Of a DNA stretch of 64,000 nucleotides, positions 40,433 through 48,680 are shown one piece after another. A program made the position numbers and the translations under genes. Numbering within the stretch: the first letter of the stretch is position 1; each line of letters starts with the position of its first letter. The notes under the pieces were generated by a model. It was not told where the DNA came from. It saw only the letters and a program-made list of their open reading frames with translations, and ran no database searches. This DNA comes from JAABUE01 sp037440925 (GTDB lineage: Bacteria; Chloroflexota; Anaerolineae; Anaerolineales; Villigracilaceae). The stretch spans positions 1 to 64,000 of the forward strand of contig JBBITF010000009.1 in NCBI GenBank assembly GCA_037440925.1. The letters are read 5' to 3'.

Positions 40433-41188
40433 TTGAAAATTACGGTTGTGGTCCCAACTTACAATGAAGCGGAGAACTTGCCCAAACTGGTCTCCGCTTT
40501 ATTTTCGCTTCCGCTCGATTTGCGCGTATTGGTGGTAGACGATAACAGCCCCGACGGCACCGGGCGGATTGCCGACGACCTGGCCCAAAAAGACGAGCGC
40601 TTGCAAGTTCTTCACCGTCCTGGCAAGATGGGCCTGCGGGCAGCCTATTTGAATGCTTTTCAGCGTGTCTTTCAAGGGGATAGCGACGCCATAGCGCAAA
40701 TGGACGCCGATTTTTCGCACGACCCGGCGGCGCTGCTCGAAATGACAAAACGCCTCGAATCTTGTGACGTGGTCATCGGCTCCCGTTATGTCGAGGGCGG
40801 CGCAGTGGACGAGCGCTGGCCGCGCTGGCGCAAGGGACTTTCGGCGTTTGGCAATCTATATGCCCGCACCATCTTGGGGCTTCCATTGCGCGATGTTACC
40901 ACCGGCTATCGTTTGTGGCGGCGAGAGACGCTTTTGGGGATGCCCTTAGAGCGCATTCAATCGAACGGTTATGTTTTCCTGGTAGAGATGGCTTATCTGG
41001 CTTATTGTTTGGAGTATCGCGTCAGCGAAAGCCCGATTTATTTTGCCGACCGGCGATGGGGGAATTCGAAAATGTCTTTCCGCATCCAGGCTGAGGCGGC
41101 TTTACGTATTTGGCAGGTGTGGTGGCATTACCGCGACGTGCGCCGCGCAGGTCGTCAGGCGCGCGTGATTCAATCACCTTGCGTTTGA
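40433..41188 (+). CDS. Polyprenol-phosphate mannosyltransferase-like GT2 enzyme
   Basis: 251 residues of the dolichol-phosphate-mannose-synthase group. VVPTYNEAENLPKLV, VVDDNSPDGTGRIAD and the metal-binding QMDADFSHDPA are present, with VTTGYRLWRRE and a YFADRRWGNSKMS acceptor segment. It has no long membrane tail, so it is the soluble or peripheral type. It would transfer a hexose from a nucleotide sugar to polyprenyl phosphate at the membrane. Start is TTG at 40433 after TAGGAGACC. Its end overlaps the convergent rsmA end by 19 bases. It is unusual as the last gene of a signalling operon. Confidence 0.9.
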   Translation: MKITVVVPTYNEAENLPKLVSALFSLPLDLRVLVVDDNSPDGTGRIADDLAQKDERLQVLHRPGKMGLRAAYLNAFQRVFQGDSDAIAQMDADFSHDPAALLEMTKRLESCDVVIGSRYVEGGAVDERWPRWRKGLSAFGNLYARTILGLPLRDVTTGYRLWRRETLLGMPLERIQSNGYVFLVEMAYLAYCLEYRVSESPIYFADRRWGNSKMSFRIQAEAALRIWQVWWHYRDVRRAGRQARVIQSPCV

Positions 41189-42033
41189 GACCATTGTTCG
41201 CTGAGTTTTTGCCATTCTTCCAGGCTTAGAGTTTCTGCCCGGCGCTGTGCATTGATGCTTACAGCGCGCAACAGCGCTTCGATTTTGGCAGGAGGCTGGC
41301 GCAAGCCGGCAGAGAGAGCGTTGCGCAGAGTCTTGCGCTTTTGTCCGAAACCCGCCTTGATGAGTTGGAAGAAGGCAGGCAGGAGAGCAGGTTGAATCAA
41401 GGGGGTAGGGTAGATTTCGATTTTCAGCACGGCCGAGTCAACTTTGGGAGCAGGGTAGAATGCGCTGGCGGGGATGTGCGCTGCAATAGACGGCCGGCCG
41501 TAGACTTGTACGCTAAGCGCTAACAGGCTCATCTCTCCGGGTAAGGCGCAGATGCGTGTAGCCACTTCATGCTGGATGGTCAATACGATGCGGCGCGGCT
41601 TGGGGTCGCTTTCGAGCAGATGGCGGATGACCGCCGAGGTGATGTAATAAGGGATGTTGGCGATGACCAGGTAGCCAGGCTGCCCGATGGATGCTCCAGG
41701 GTCGAAGTCGAGGATGTTGCCCTGCATCAGCCGGACATTTCGATAGGGGGCCAGAACGGCCTCGAGCGGTGCGAACAGGCGCGCATCCAGTTCGATTGCC
41801 AGCACGCTGCGGGCGGCGGCTGCCAGGTAGCGGGTGAGGCTGCCCAAACCGGGGCCGATTTCCAGCACGCTGTCGGTAGGCAGGATTTCGGCTGCGGCGA
41901 CGATTTTTTCCAGGGCGTAAGGGTCTTGCAGAAAATTTTGCCCCAGGCGTTTGTCGGCGCGCAGGCCGTATTGTTGCAGCAAGGCGGCGGCGTTGAGGGG
42001 CGGAGTCGGAGGGGGAAACCGGGCGCTGTTCAT
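41170..42033 (-). CDS. rsmA: 16S rRNA dimethyladenosine transferase RsmA/KsgA
   Basis: A 287-residue methyltransferase that dimethylates two adjacent adenines in helix 45 of 16S rRNA. LGQNFLQDP, the SAM-binding VLEIGPGLGSLTRYLAA, AIELDARLF, and the catalytic NIPYYITSAVIRHLL are present, with a conserved C-terminal helical domain (ALSVQVYGRPSIAAHIPASAFYPAPKVDSAVL). The ATG at 42033 overlaps the stop of the LCP gene (ATGA), which fixes the start. Last gene of a minus-strand operon of envelope genes. Confidence 0.95.
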   Translation of the reverse strand: MNSARFPPPTPPLNAAALLQQYGLRADKRLGQNFLQDPYALEKIVAAAEILPTDSVLEIGPGLGSLTRYLAAAARSVLAIELDARLFAPLEAVLAPYRNVRLMQGNILDFDPGASIGQPGYLVIANIPYYITSAVIRHLLESDPKPRRIVLTIQHEVATRICALPGEMSLLALSVQVYGRPSIAAHIPASAFYPAPKVDSAVLKIEIYPTPLIQPALLPAFFQLIKAGFGQKRKTLRNALSAGLRQPPAKIEALLRAVSINAQRRAETLSLEEWQKLSEQWSQTQGD

Positions 42034-43292
42034 TCGCAGGTGGCAGAGTCGGTTGCGGCCGTGTCGTTGGTTTCGATAGCGGGAGCAGGCCAGGTTCCGA
42101 GGGTGAAGCGGGTCACGTAGTCGCGCAGTACGGCAAAGTCCACGTCCCAGACGAACACGCGCGCTTTGAAGACCGGGTCGTAGACGCGCGTTCCTGTGAA
42201 AAGTTCGCGCGGGAAACTGACGAAGGTGATGTCTTGGGCTTTGAGTTTCGTCCCCAGGCAGGCCAGTTGGGTGATCTGTTCTGGGGTCAAGTCGGTTTGG
42301 ACGGCGCCCTGGAAGGATTGAATAAGGGCCGGGATGCGCATGACGACCGTGGGTTGGGTGAGTTTTTTTTGTAAGGCGCATAACACCAGGTTTTGGTTTT
42401 CAGCGCGCTCAAAGACGCCTTCGTTGCGGATGCGCGCCAGGGTGAGCGCCTGTTCTCCGTTCAGGGTTTGATAGCCGGGTGGGAAAACCAGACGGGCGCT
42501 GCGGTCTTCGGCGGTGCGGCCGTCCATGCCGTTTGGCAGGTAGACCTCGATGCCGCCGACCGCATCCACGATTTTCTCGAAGGTGCGCATGTTGACGCCC
42601 ACATAGCGGTCAGGCGTCAGGCCAAAATTGAGCGCCAGCGTGCGCGCCAGCAGGCCGGGACCGGCGCCGGGGCCTTCGTAGTAGCCATAGCCGGGGTTGC
42701 CATAGAGGTAAGCCTGGTTGAGTTTTTCGTGATCCTGGCCGTGTAAGTTGTCGGCGATGTGGGGGATTTCTACCCACAGGTCACGGGGAAATTCCAGGAT
42801 GGTGACTTTGACGTTGACGAAGTCCACGCGCACGATGCGGATGACATCCGCCAGGCCGTACAGGTAGGTGTTGCCACGCGCGTCAGAACCGACCGCCAGG
42901 ATGGTCATCACTTGGGGTCCGTTGCATTGGGGCTGCCCTTGTATTCCAGCGGATACGATGGGCAGCGGGGTATTGGTGGGCAGCAGGGCTTCCAGGGGGA
43001 TGGCGGGAGTGGGCGAAAGAGTGCTTGCAGCGGGCGACAAGGCAGGCGATAGGGTGTCGTCGGGAGGAAGCGTGAAGGGGGAAACAGCGGTGGACGTGGG
43101 GGTGAGGATGGTTGGGGTGAACGTCCAGGTGGCGGGCAGATGCCAGGTGGAGGTGGGCAAGGCTATAGGAGAGCCGAGGGGCGTTGTCCACATATCCTGA
43201 TAGATTTGGTAGCCCAGCCAGCCAATCAGACTGAGCAGGCCGCAGGCAGTGAGTGAGAGCAGGGCAAGGATGCTTTTTTGGGTCTTGGTCAT
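42030..43292 (-). CDS. LytR-CpsA-Psr (LCP) family protein
   Basis: 420 residues. A short cytoplasmic tail, one membrane helix (about 9-30) and a Thr/Pro/Ser-rich extracytoplasmic linker precede the LCP domain (about 120-390): LADVIRIVRVDFVNVKVTILEFPRDLWVEIP, the KLNQAYLYG segment, VGVNMRTFEKIVDAVGGIEVYLP, and LTLARIRNEGVFERAENQNLVL. LCP enzymes transfer glycopolymers from polyprenyl carriers to peptidoglycan in monoderm-type envelopes. It fits the neighbouring glycosyltransferases and 3D/G5 protein. One base separates it from the upstream gene. Confidence 0.92.
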   Translation of the reverse strand: MTKTQKSILALLSLTACGLLSLIGWLGYQIYQDMWTTPLGSPIALPTSTWHLPATWTFTPTILTPTSTAVSPFTLPPDDTLSPALSPAASTLSPTPAIPLEALLPTNTPLPIVSAGIQGQPQCNGPQVMTILAVGSDARGNTYLYGLADVIRIVRVDFVNVKVTILEFPRDLWVEIPHIADNLHGQDHEKLNQAYLYGNPGYGYYEGPGAGPGLLARTLALNFGLTPDRYVGVNMRTFEKIVDAVGGIEVYLPNGMDGRTAEDRSARLVFPPGYQTLNGEQALTLARIRNEGVFERAENQNLVLCALQKKLTQPTVVMRIPALIQSFQGAVQTDLTPEQITQLACLGTKLKAQDITFVSFPRELFTGTRVYDPVFKARVFVWDVDFAVLRDYVTRFTLGTWPAPAIETNDTAATDSATCE

Positions 43293-43293
43293 G

Positions 43294-44601
43294 TTATTGC
43301 AGCACGGGCGGGATGGAGGCGGGCGCGGGCGCCAGGAAGTATACCGTCACCCAGCCGGTCATATCCACCAGGTTATTGTCGTCGAAGCCCAGGTCAATCC
43401 AGCGGTAGCGAGAGATACCCAGATTTTGCTCTATGAGATAGCCGCCGCCCACGTCGCCGATGACGGCATAGCCATAGCCCGGCACGTAGATGCGCTGGCC
43501 TTGCAAGTAATTGTACAGCGACGGGTCAACTGCCACCACGCCCTTGCCGGCCCGCAGCCCGCTGGCTGTGCCGTAGGAACAGCCGCCTGTGCCAGAGTTG
43601 CAAGGCGAGTAGACGGTGGCGTACATTTGCATCACGTACCAATAATTTAGCGTTACGCCGCCCACAGATTCCGTGCTTACTATAACTTTTGTGCCGCTCT
43701 GGACGATGCGCGGTTGAGGCGGGCGCACCACACTTTCGGCTTCGGTCAAGCGTGCCACCTCCTGCTCGTCTTCATAGCGGATGCGCACGCGCGTCATTGC
43801 CAGCCCCTCTTGCCCGGCTTGCAGGATTTTTTGCTCGCCGAGGGCCACATCAGGGGAGACAATGGTTTGCGTTTCAAAGGGGATGGACTTTTGGACGATT
43901 TCGAGCGCCTCGCGGACATGCACGACGCGCACCAGGCCGTCTTGGGGCAGCGGTTCGGACTCAGCCGGGAGGCTGCGATCCAGCCCAATGAGCGGAAGCC
44001 CGGCTCCGGCCAGCGCCGCGCCTACGGTTCCCGCCGAGGAACGGATGCGCACGTCTCCGCTGCTGGTGACGACGGTCAGTTCTTGCGCCGGTCGCCAGGT
44101 GATGGTCATGCCGGCGTAGACGGGCGTCTCTGCGGGCGGGTCGAGGAAGTCGGCGGCAAAGAGCTGGTAGCCGGCTTCGTGTAACGCCATCGCTACCGTC
44201 GGCGCAGAGGTGACGATAGGCCGCTTTCCCTCGGCAGTGACCAACGTGACTTCTACCGCGCGGCAAATTTGCAAACTGCGGGCGCTTGGCGGCAGGGGTT
44301 GGTCGGGGGACGCCGGCAGGCCGTTTACCAGCAGGCGGTCGGCGGGTGCGATGGTGATCCCAGTCTCTGCCAAAATTTCGATGGGAGTGTTGGCAGTTGT
44401 GGAGAGGGAATGCGTCTGATCGCCGTCTATGATGGTGAGGACGGCACGCTGGGGCTGGCAGGAAACCAGGAGCAGGGGGAGGAAGAGCAGGAGAAAGGCG
44501 GTATGCAGATTGCGGAATAGGGAATACGTAAAACGTAAGGCGTAATGTATGATGGCTGAGACGAAATGTTTGAGGAGGAACAACCCACGAGTCCGTCGCA
44601 T
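43294..44601 (-). CDS. Lipoprotein-like G5/DUF348 protein with C-terminal 3D domain
   Basis: 435 residues from the ATG at 44601. The hydrophobic N-terminal segment ends in a lipobox-like LLVSC. Three DUF348 ubiquitin-like repeats follow (about 60-230; TANTPIEILAETGITIAPADRLLVNG and similar), then a G5-type stretch. The 3D domain has the aspartates in VAVDPSLYN, VIGDVGGG and WIDLGFDD (about 330-420). The layout resembles YabE/RpfB and related peptidoglycan-lytic or resuscitation proteins. The first 25 residues are encoded partly by a TACGCCTTACGTTTTACG tract, so the signal peptide appears to have absorbed a repeat. Confidence 0.87.
   Translation of the reverse strand: MRRTRGLFLLKHFVSAIIHYALRFTYSLFRNLHTAFLLLFLPLLLVSCQPQRAVLTIIDGDQTHSLSTTANTPIEILAETGITIAPADRLLVNGLPASPDQPLPPSARSLQICRAVEVTLVTAEGKRPIVTSAPTVAMALHEAGYQLFAADFLDPPAETPVYAGMTITWRPAQELTVVTSSGDVRIRSSAGTVGAALAGAGLPLIGLDRSLPAESEPLPQDGLVRVVHVREALEIVQKSIPFETQTIVSPDVALGEQKILQAGQEGLAMTRVRIRYEDEQEVARLTEAESVVRPPQPRIVQSGTKVIVSTESVGGVTLNYWYVMQMYATVYSPCNSGTGGCSYGTASGLRAGKGVVAVDPSLYNYLQGQRIYVPGYGYAVIGDVGGGYLIEQNLGISRYRWIDLGFDDNNLVDMTGWVTVYFLAPAPASIPPVLQ
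44505..44545 (-). repeat. TTACGTTTTACG word tract inside coding sequence
   Basis: On the minus strand CATTACGCCTTACG, TTTTACGTATTCCC and similar words, of the same type as the 63819-64000 tract, lie within the signal-peptide coding part of the 3D/G5 gene. Confidence 0.6.
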
Positions 44602-44650
44602 GGGGAGATTGTAATCCAAATCTTTATGGCTGGGTATTTGTTAACTGCCT

Positions 44651-44807
44651 ACCCAGCGGCGCAAATTTGCCTTTTGAAGTAGAGTAACCATCCACGAACA
44701 GGGCCACGAATGCTCGAATGGAGCACTATTCGTGAATTCTTGAGGCATTCGTGGACGGTGGAGGGTGGACGGTTTGCCACCAGAAAAGATTCGCGTAGGC
44801 AGTTACG
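44651..44807. repeat. Intergenic inverted repeats (TTAACTGCCTACCC, CCACGAATGC)
   Basis: TAACTGCCTAC (44652-44662) and GTAGGCAGTTA (44797-44807) are exact inverted copies. They enclose a second pair, CCACGAATGC and GCATTCGTGG (about 44701-44752). The segment fills the space between the 3D/G5 gene and yraN. The outer 14-mer also occurs at 207-220. It may be a MITE-like relic or paired word tracts. Confidence 0.6.
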
Positions 44808-44813
44808 ATTTTT

Positions 44814-45167
44814 TCAAATTGCGTTTTCAAAGTGGGTGATTGTTGGCGCGGAGCGGCTTTTTCGCTCCACAGCAATAACATCAATTTGCCAGTGTTCGAT
44901 CCCGTGCTCGGCGGCATAATATTCTGCGGCAGCGCGCATGTGTTCTTGCTTGCGGGGTGTGACGGCGATCTCCGGTGGGCCAAAGGCGGCGGTGGTACGC
45001 GCCTTGACTTCGATAAAATGCAAGAAGCCGTTTTTTTCGGCCAGGATATCAATTTCGCCATAAGGCGTGCGCTGGTTGCGTGCGAGAATAACGTAGCCGT
45101 GCTTTTCCAGGTATGCGGCGGCGGCGCTCTCTCCCCAGGCGCCGACTTGTTGACGGTAGCCGCTCAT
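44814..45167 (-). CDS. yraN: YraN/UPF0102 family nuclease-like protein
   Basis: A 117-residue protein with the restriction-endonuclease-like core: GAWGESAAAAYLEKHGYVILARNQRTPYGEIDILAEKNGFLHFIEVKAR, giving the D-(ExK) catalytic pattern, followed by EIAVTPRKQEHMRAAAEYYAAEH. The family is often near rnhB or rplS in other bacteria. Its start overlaps the GT4 gene stop by four bases. Cellular role uncertain; implicated in DNA processing by fold. Confidence 0.92.
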   Translation of the reverse strand: MSGYRQQVGAWGESAAAAYLEKHGYVILARNQRTPYGEIDILAEKNGFLHFIEVKARTTAAFGPPEIAVTPRKQEHMRAAAEYYAAEHGIEHWQIDVIAVERKSRSAPTITHFENAI

Positions 45168-46360
45168 GTGCGGAATCGCTCCAAAAGACCGCGCAGACGC
45201 ACGCTCCAGGTATGCTGGCGTGGGTGCGAGGCATATACCAGGCGTTGGTAATGGTCGAGCATCTTTTTGGTGGTATGCTCGATTGCATAGCGTGTGGAAG
45301 CCTGGCGGGCGGCTTCACCCATTTTGCGGCGCAGATCATGATCCATGCACAGACGGGTCAATTTGGCAGTGAAGGCGGGCAAGTCTTTGGTGGATAGGAA
45401 GCCGGTTGCGCCGTCTTCGACTGTATCGTCTACACCGGGAGATTGGATGCCCATGACCGGCAAACCGGCCCCCATGGCTTCGATGAGTGAAAGAGGGTGT
45501 ACTTCGGTGACAGAGGCGGTCACGAAGGCGTCGCACATGGCTAGATAGCCGGGCAGTTCGTTGTACGGAATTTGACCGGCAAATTTGACGCGCGCAGCAA
45601 TGCCGATATCGCGGGCATATTCTTGAATTTCTTGTTCGATGCTGCCGCTGCCGAGGATGAGCAAGTATATGTTGTCGAGCGCTTGGGCAACGCCGCTGAA
45701 GGCTTGCAGGAGGAATTCGAGGTTCTTTTCCGGCGCCAGGCGGCCAGAGTAGACCAGTAAAAGGTCACTGTCTCGAAAGCCGTATTCCTGGCGCGAGCGT
45801 GGGTTGGCCTGGAAGAAACGCTGCAATTCCACACCATTTGGAACAATTTCGATGGGGCTGGTAACGCCGAATTGGCGCAGGATTTTTTCCATGCCAAGCG
45901 AGGGCGAAATAACCAGGTCAACCGCATCGCAAAATGGGGGCATGTAGGCTTGCAGCAGTCCCTCGCTGATCTCCTCGGGCAGCAGAGGGATATAGGCTTG
46001 GGCATACAGATCGTAGCGGGTATGATTGGTGAAGACGATGGGGATGCGCAGCGGGCGGCAGTAGTGCAGCGCTAGCCGCCCGCTCAGGAAAGGGTGGTGG
46101 ACATGGACGATGTCCATGCTTTGGAGCAATTTCTTGGCTTCTCGTGAATATCTCAGGGACAGGTAAAAGCCCGTGTCGGCCAGGGGCAAGCCGGGGCTGC
46201 GGATGATGCGCGGTTCGTCGTCCTGGTAATCCAGTCCGCCAAAGGTGAAGACGTACACGTCATGCCCTGCTTTTTCCAGGAAGCGTTTGTTGAGTTCGAT
46301 GTAATTTGTGATGCCGCTGATGTGTGGCTTGTAGGTATCTGCCATCATGCCAATACGCAT
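45164..46360 (-). CDS. GT4 family glycosyltransferase
   Basis: 398 residues of GT-B fold. The N-terminal part has ADTYKPHISGITNYIELNKRFLEKAGHDVYVFTFGG and the HVHHPFLSGRLA histidine region. The C-terminal donor domain has VYSGRLAPEKNLEFLLQAF and the E-x7-E pattern EVHPLSLIEAMGAGLPVMGIQSPGVDDTVEDGATGFL. It is similar to mannosyl- and diglucosyl-diacylglycerol synthases, so a glycolipid product is likely but unproven. First gene of the minus-strand envelope operon; AAGGAAG precedes the ATG. Confidence 0.92.
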   Translation of the reverse strand: MRIGMMADTYKPHISGITNYIELNKRFLEKAGHDVYVFTFGGLDYQDDEPRIIRSPGLPLADTGFYLSLRYSREAKKLLQSMDIVHVHHPFLSGRLALHYCRPLRIPIVFTNHTRYDLYAQAYIPLLPEEISEGLLQAYMPPFCDAVDLVISPSLGMEKILRQFGVTSPIEIVPNGVELQRFFQANPRSRQEYGFRDSDLLLVYSGRLAPEKNLEFLLQAFSGVAQALDNIYLLILGSGSIEQEIQEYARDIGIAARVKFAGQIPYNELPGYLAMCDAFVTASVTEVHPLSLIEAMGAGLPVMGIQSPGVDDTVEDGATGFLSTKDLPAFTAKLTRLCMDHDLRRKMGEAARQASTRYAIEHTTKKMLDHYQRLVYASHPRQHTWSVRLRGLLERFRT

Positions 46361-46449
46361 AGGCCACTTCCTTTTGCCATGACTACTACGTCATGTGCAG
46401 CGCACTCAAAGCACCTTGTACCCCAGTCTATTGAGGCGATACTGTATTT

Positions 46450-46953
46450 TTATTTGCCCTGGCGCATCATCAGGGTATCCAGGTCCTCCTCTAGGGATTG
46501 CAAATCTTCTTCATGCTCGACTTCATCCTGAAGAATGGTCAGGATGATATTGTATGTAACCGGGTCAGGCTCTTTGACAATTTGCAAAAGGCGTTGATAG
46601 ACCTCGATGGCGCACTGTTCACCCTTGATGTTTTGTGTCAGAATTTCTTTTACGAATGGATCGGTTGGGGCCTCATAACCACAGTGGGTGTGATGCAGCC
46701 ATTTATCCGGGCTGAGGAGAGGGGTTCCACCTAACTGGATGATGCGCATTGCCAGCATGTCGGCGTGTCCCAGTTCTTCAGTGGCGTGCAGAAGCAGTTC
46801 AGAGGCGACCGCGTCTTTCATAGGGCCCTTGACAATTTTGGCCCCCAGCCAATATTGATAGTAAGCCAACCATTCATCGGCAAAGGCTTTGTTCAGCATG
46901 TCCAATAGTTCATTTACGTTCATACCAACAATTTGACGACCTTTGGTACCCAT
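46450..46953 (-). CDS. Ferritin-like di-iron protein (bacterioferritin/DPS-like)
   Basis: A 167-residue four-helix protein with ferritin-like iron ligands: a glutamate in AFADEWLAYYQYWLG, ELLLHATEELGHADML (ExxxxEExxH type), GEQCAIEVYQRLL, and ILQDEVEHEEDLQSLEEDL (ExxHxxD type). It resembles the short bacterioferritin-like proteins found in anaerobes and is likely to store iron or detoxify peroxide. The start has AAAGGAGTC. Monocistronic, with an extended -10 promoter upstream. Confidence 0.88.
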   Translation of the reverse strand: MGTKGRQIVGMNVNELLDMLNKAFADEWLAYYQYWLGAKIVKGPMKDAVASELLLHATEELGHADMLAMRIIQLGGTPLLSPDKWLHHTHCGYEAPTDPFVKEILTQNIKGEQCAIEVYQRLLQIVKEPDPVTYNIILTILQDEVEHEEDLQSLEEDLDTLMMRQGK

Positions 46954-47022
46954 AGCAGACTCCTTTTGTTGGCGTAGTTGGTTTGGCGCGAATCATATCG
47001 AAATTCGCTAGAGTTTGTTAAA

Positions 47023-47031
47023 ATTATAACA
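47023..47031 (-). promoter_or_regulatory. Extended -10 of the ferritin-like gene
   Basis: On the minus strand TGTTATAAT, about 70 bases before the start; the -35 position is poor. A CTCTTGCTCTGTCTC pyrimidine tract adjoins it (47034-47066). Confidence 0.6.
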
Positions 47032-47080
47032 TAGTCTCTTGCTCTGTCTCTTTCCCTCTTGTCTTTGTTGGCATAAAAAG

Positions 47081-47845
47081 TTACAAGCGCTCAGCAGTCA
47101 TCGAGACCAAGCGCACGCCCATTTGACGCAGTTGGTGGAAGTTGGCGCCTTCTTTCAGGGCGCGGATGACCGGTTCGGGCTGTTCGACCACCGCGCCGGA
47201 GAGAATCACCGCGCCCATCTCGAACAGGATGGGGGTCAGCGGCGTGGTGGGACCGACGATGACCATTGGCACGGCGGGGCGGCGCAGGGCAACCAGGTCG
47301 TCGAAGGTGCGGTTGAGCAGGGTCATGGCGGTTATTGCCAGCACGTCGGCTTGGGGGATGATTTCAGGAGCGCGCTCGGCGGGGATGTCCAACTCATCTT
47401 GCGGATTCTGCTCCAGCACGAGCAGAGTGCCTACTTTGGGGCGCAGTTCGGGGACGTAGGGGAAATGCCCCACCATGACGACGGTCTTGCCCGCGCCCAG
47501 GCGGGCGAGGACTTCCTTTGAGTGCAGGTCGATCCACAGGTCGGGGCGGGGCGGAATCAGGGCATTGACCGCCGCCAGTCCCAGCGAGACTTCGGGCGGG
47601 TGCGGCGAATGGACGTATTCCGCCAGTTCGAGGGCGGAGAGTTCGGTCAGGCGCCCGGCGCGGGCGACGGCGGGGTCGGTGGTGTAGTGATGCGATTCGT
47701 CTCCCACGGTGGCAGCCAGCCCGCAGCGGGTTTTGCCATCCACTTCGGCGAGGACGGCTGTCCAGTACAGTCCTATGTGGATGTCGAGAATCCTGCCATC
47801 GGGCAGGGTGGGCAGGAGGCGGGAGAAGAAGGTGTTTCGTCTCAT
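47081..47845 (-). CDS. DUF364/DUF4213 Rossmann-like protein
   Basis: 254 residues. The N-terminal part (DIHIGLYWTAVLAEVDGKTRCGLAATVGDE) fits DUF4213. The C-terminal part is the Rossmann-like DUF364 domain: VVMVGHFPYVPELRPKVGTLLVLEQNPQDELDIPAERAPEIIPQADVLAITAMTLLNRTFDDLVALRR, then MVIVGPTTPLTPILFEMGAVILSGAVVE. The family is described as a putative heavy-metal chelation domain. Start at 47845 by family length; no clear ribosome site. Last in a group with FmdE and a TauE/SafE transporter, which suggests metal or sulfur handling. Confidence 0.87.
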   Translation of the reverse strand: MRRNTFFSRLLPTLPDGRILDIHIGLYWTAVLAEVDGKTRCGLAATVGDESHHYTTDPAVARAGRLTELSALELAEYVHSPHPPEVSLGLAAVNALIPPRPDLWIDLHSKEVLARLGAGKTVVMVGHFPYVPELRPKVGTLLVLEQNPQDELDIPAERAPEIIPQADVLAITAMTLLNRTFDDLVALRRPAVPMVIVGPTTPLTPILFEMGAVILSGAVVEQPEPVIRALKEGANFHQLRQMGVRLVSMTAERL

Positions 47846-47907
47846 CGTCGGATGGTTTGAAGGCGATTGATGAGTGGCCTTTGAGAAGGGCGGATGAGTG
47901 CAACGTT

Positions 47908-48645
47908 TTATTTGAAGAGGTTGAACCAGAAATTGGAAACGACAAAGGTCATGACCAGGCCGAGGGTGTGGCGCAGGTTCAGCCCGCTGAAACGGAGAGC
48001 GCCCCAATAACTGCCCGCCAGTGCGCCGAGTAGCCCCAGGGGGATGAGCGACAGGCTGAAATGATCCAACAGAAACGTGCCGCCGATGAATCGCCCAATC
48101 AGCCCGCTTAGGGAATTCAGGAGAATGAAAGCCGCCGAAACAGCCGCAGCCTGTTTGGATGTTCCCCAGCGGGCGAAGAGAATAACCGGCGATAGGAAAA
48201 TCCCGCCGCCAACGCCGACCATGCCAGAGAGCAGGCCAATCCCCAGGCCAATGACGAGCGCCCAGCCCAACGGAAGCGGGCGCAGGAGATGGTCATCATC
48301 GCTTGCGCGGCTGAAAAATAACAGGCGGATGGCGGCAAATGTCAAGACGGCATAAAGCAGGATGGAATATACCCGGTCGCTGATTTTGAAATAGCCCCCG
48401 ATAAAAGCGGCGGGGATGGAAGTTAGCAGGAAGGGCAGGAGCAAGGCCGGGCGCAAATGTCCGGCGCGGTAGAAGGAGGAGAAAGAAATGCTGGCGACGA
48501 GGACATTGAGCAGCAAGGCGGTGTTGGCCATGACCTGAGGCGGGATGCCAAACAGGCTCATGGCGGCCAGGTAGCCGGTTGCGCCGCCAAAGCCAACGCT
48601 GGCATAGATGAAAGCAATCAGCAGGATGAGGAGGTAGAGGAACAT
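47908..48645 (-). CDS. TauE/SafE family membrane transporter
   Basis: A 245-residue protein with about seven hydrophobic segments. Both family repeats are visible: FIYASVGFGGATGYLAAMSLFGIPPQVMANTALLLNVLVASISF and LGIGLLSGMVGVGGGIFLSPVILFARWGTSKQAAAVSAAFILLNSLSGL. The family exports or imports sulfite, sulfoacetate, thiosulfate and similar anions. It is encoded between FmdE and DUF364 genes. Its leader is a TCAGTGA word tract in place of a normal ribosome site. Confidence 0.92.
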   Translation of the reverse strand: MFLYLLILLIAFIYASVGFGGATGYLAAMSLFGIPPQVMANTALLLNVLVASISFSSFYRAGHLRPALLLPFLLTSIPAAFIGGYFKISDRVYSILLYAVLTFAAIRLLFFSRASDDDHLLRPLPLGWALVIGLGIGLLSGMVGVGGGIFLSPVILFARWGTSKQAAAVSAAFILLNSLSGLIGRFIGGTFLLDHFSLSLIPLGLLGALAGSYWGALRFSGLNLRHTLGLVMTFVVSNFWFNLFK

Positions 48646-48653
48646 GGGTGGTA

Positions 48654-48680
48654 TCCAGTTATCAGTGAGCAGTGGTCAGT
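48654..48680. repeat. CAGTTATCAGTGA word tract, copy 1
   Basis: TCCAGTTATCAGTGAGCAGTGG and a following TCAGT lie between fmdE-type and TauE genes and supply the fmdE-type stop codon. A near-identical copy lies at 49290-49316, so the gene is bracketed by direct repeats. Confidence 0.75.

Noticed and set aside
41170..42381. Extension of rsmA to 403 codons
   Set aside because: The added 115 residues are Arg/Pro/His-rich, overlap the LCP coding sequence in another frame, and the RsmA family starts near the ATG at 42033.
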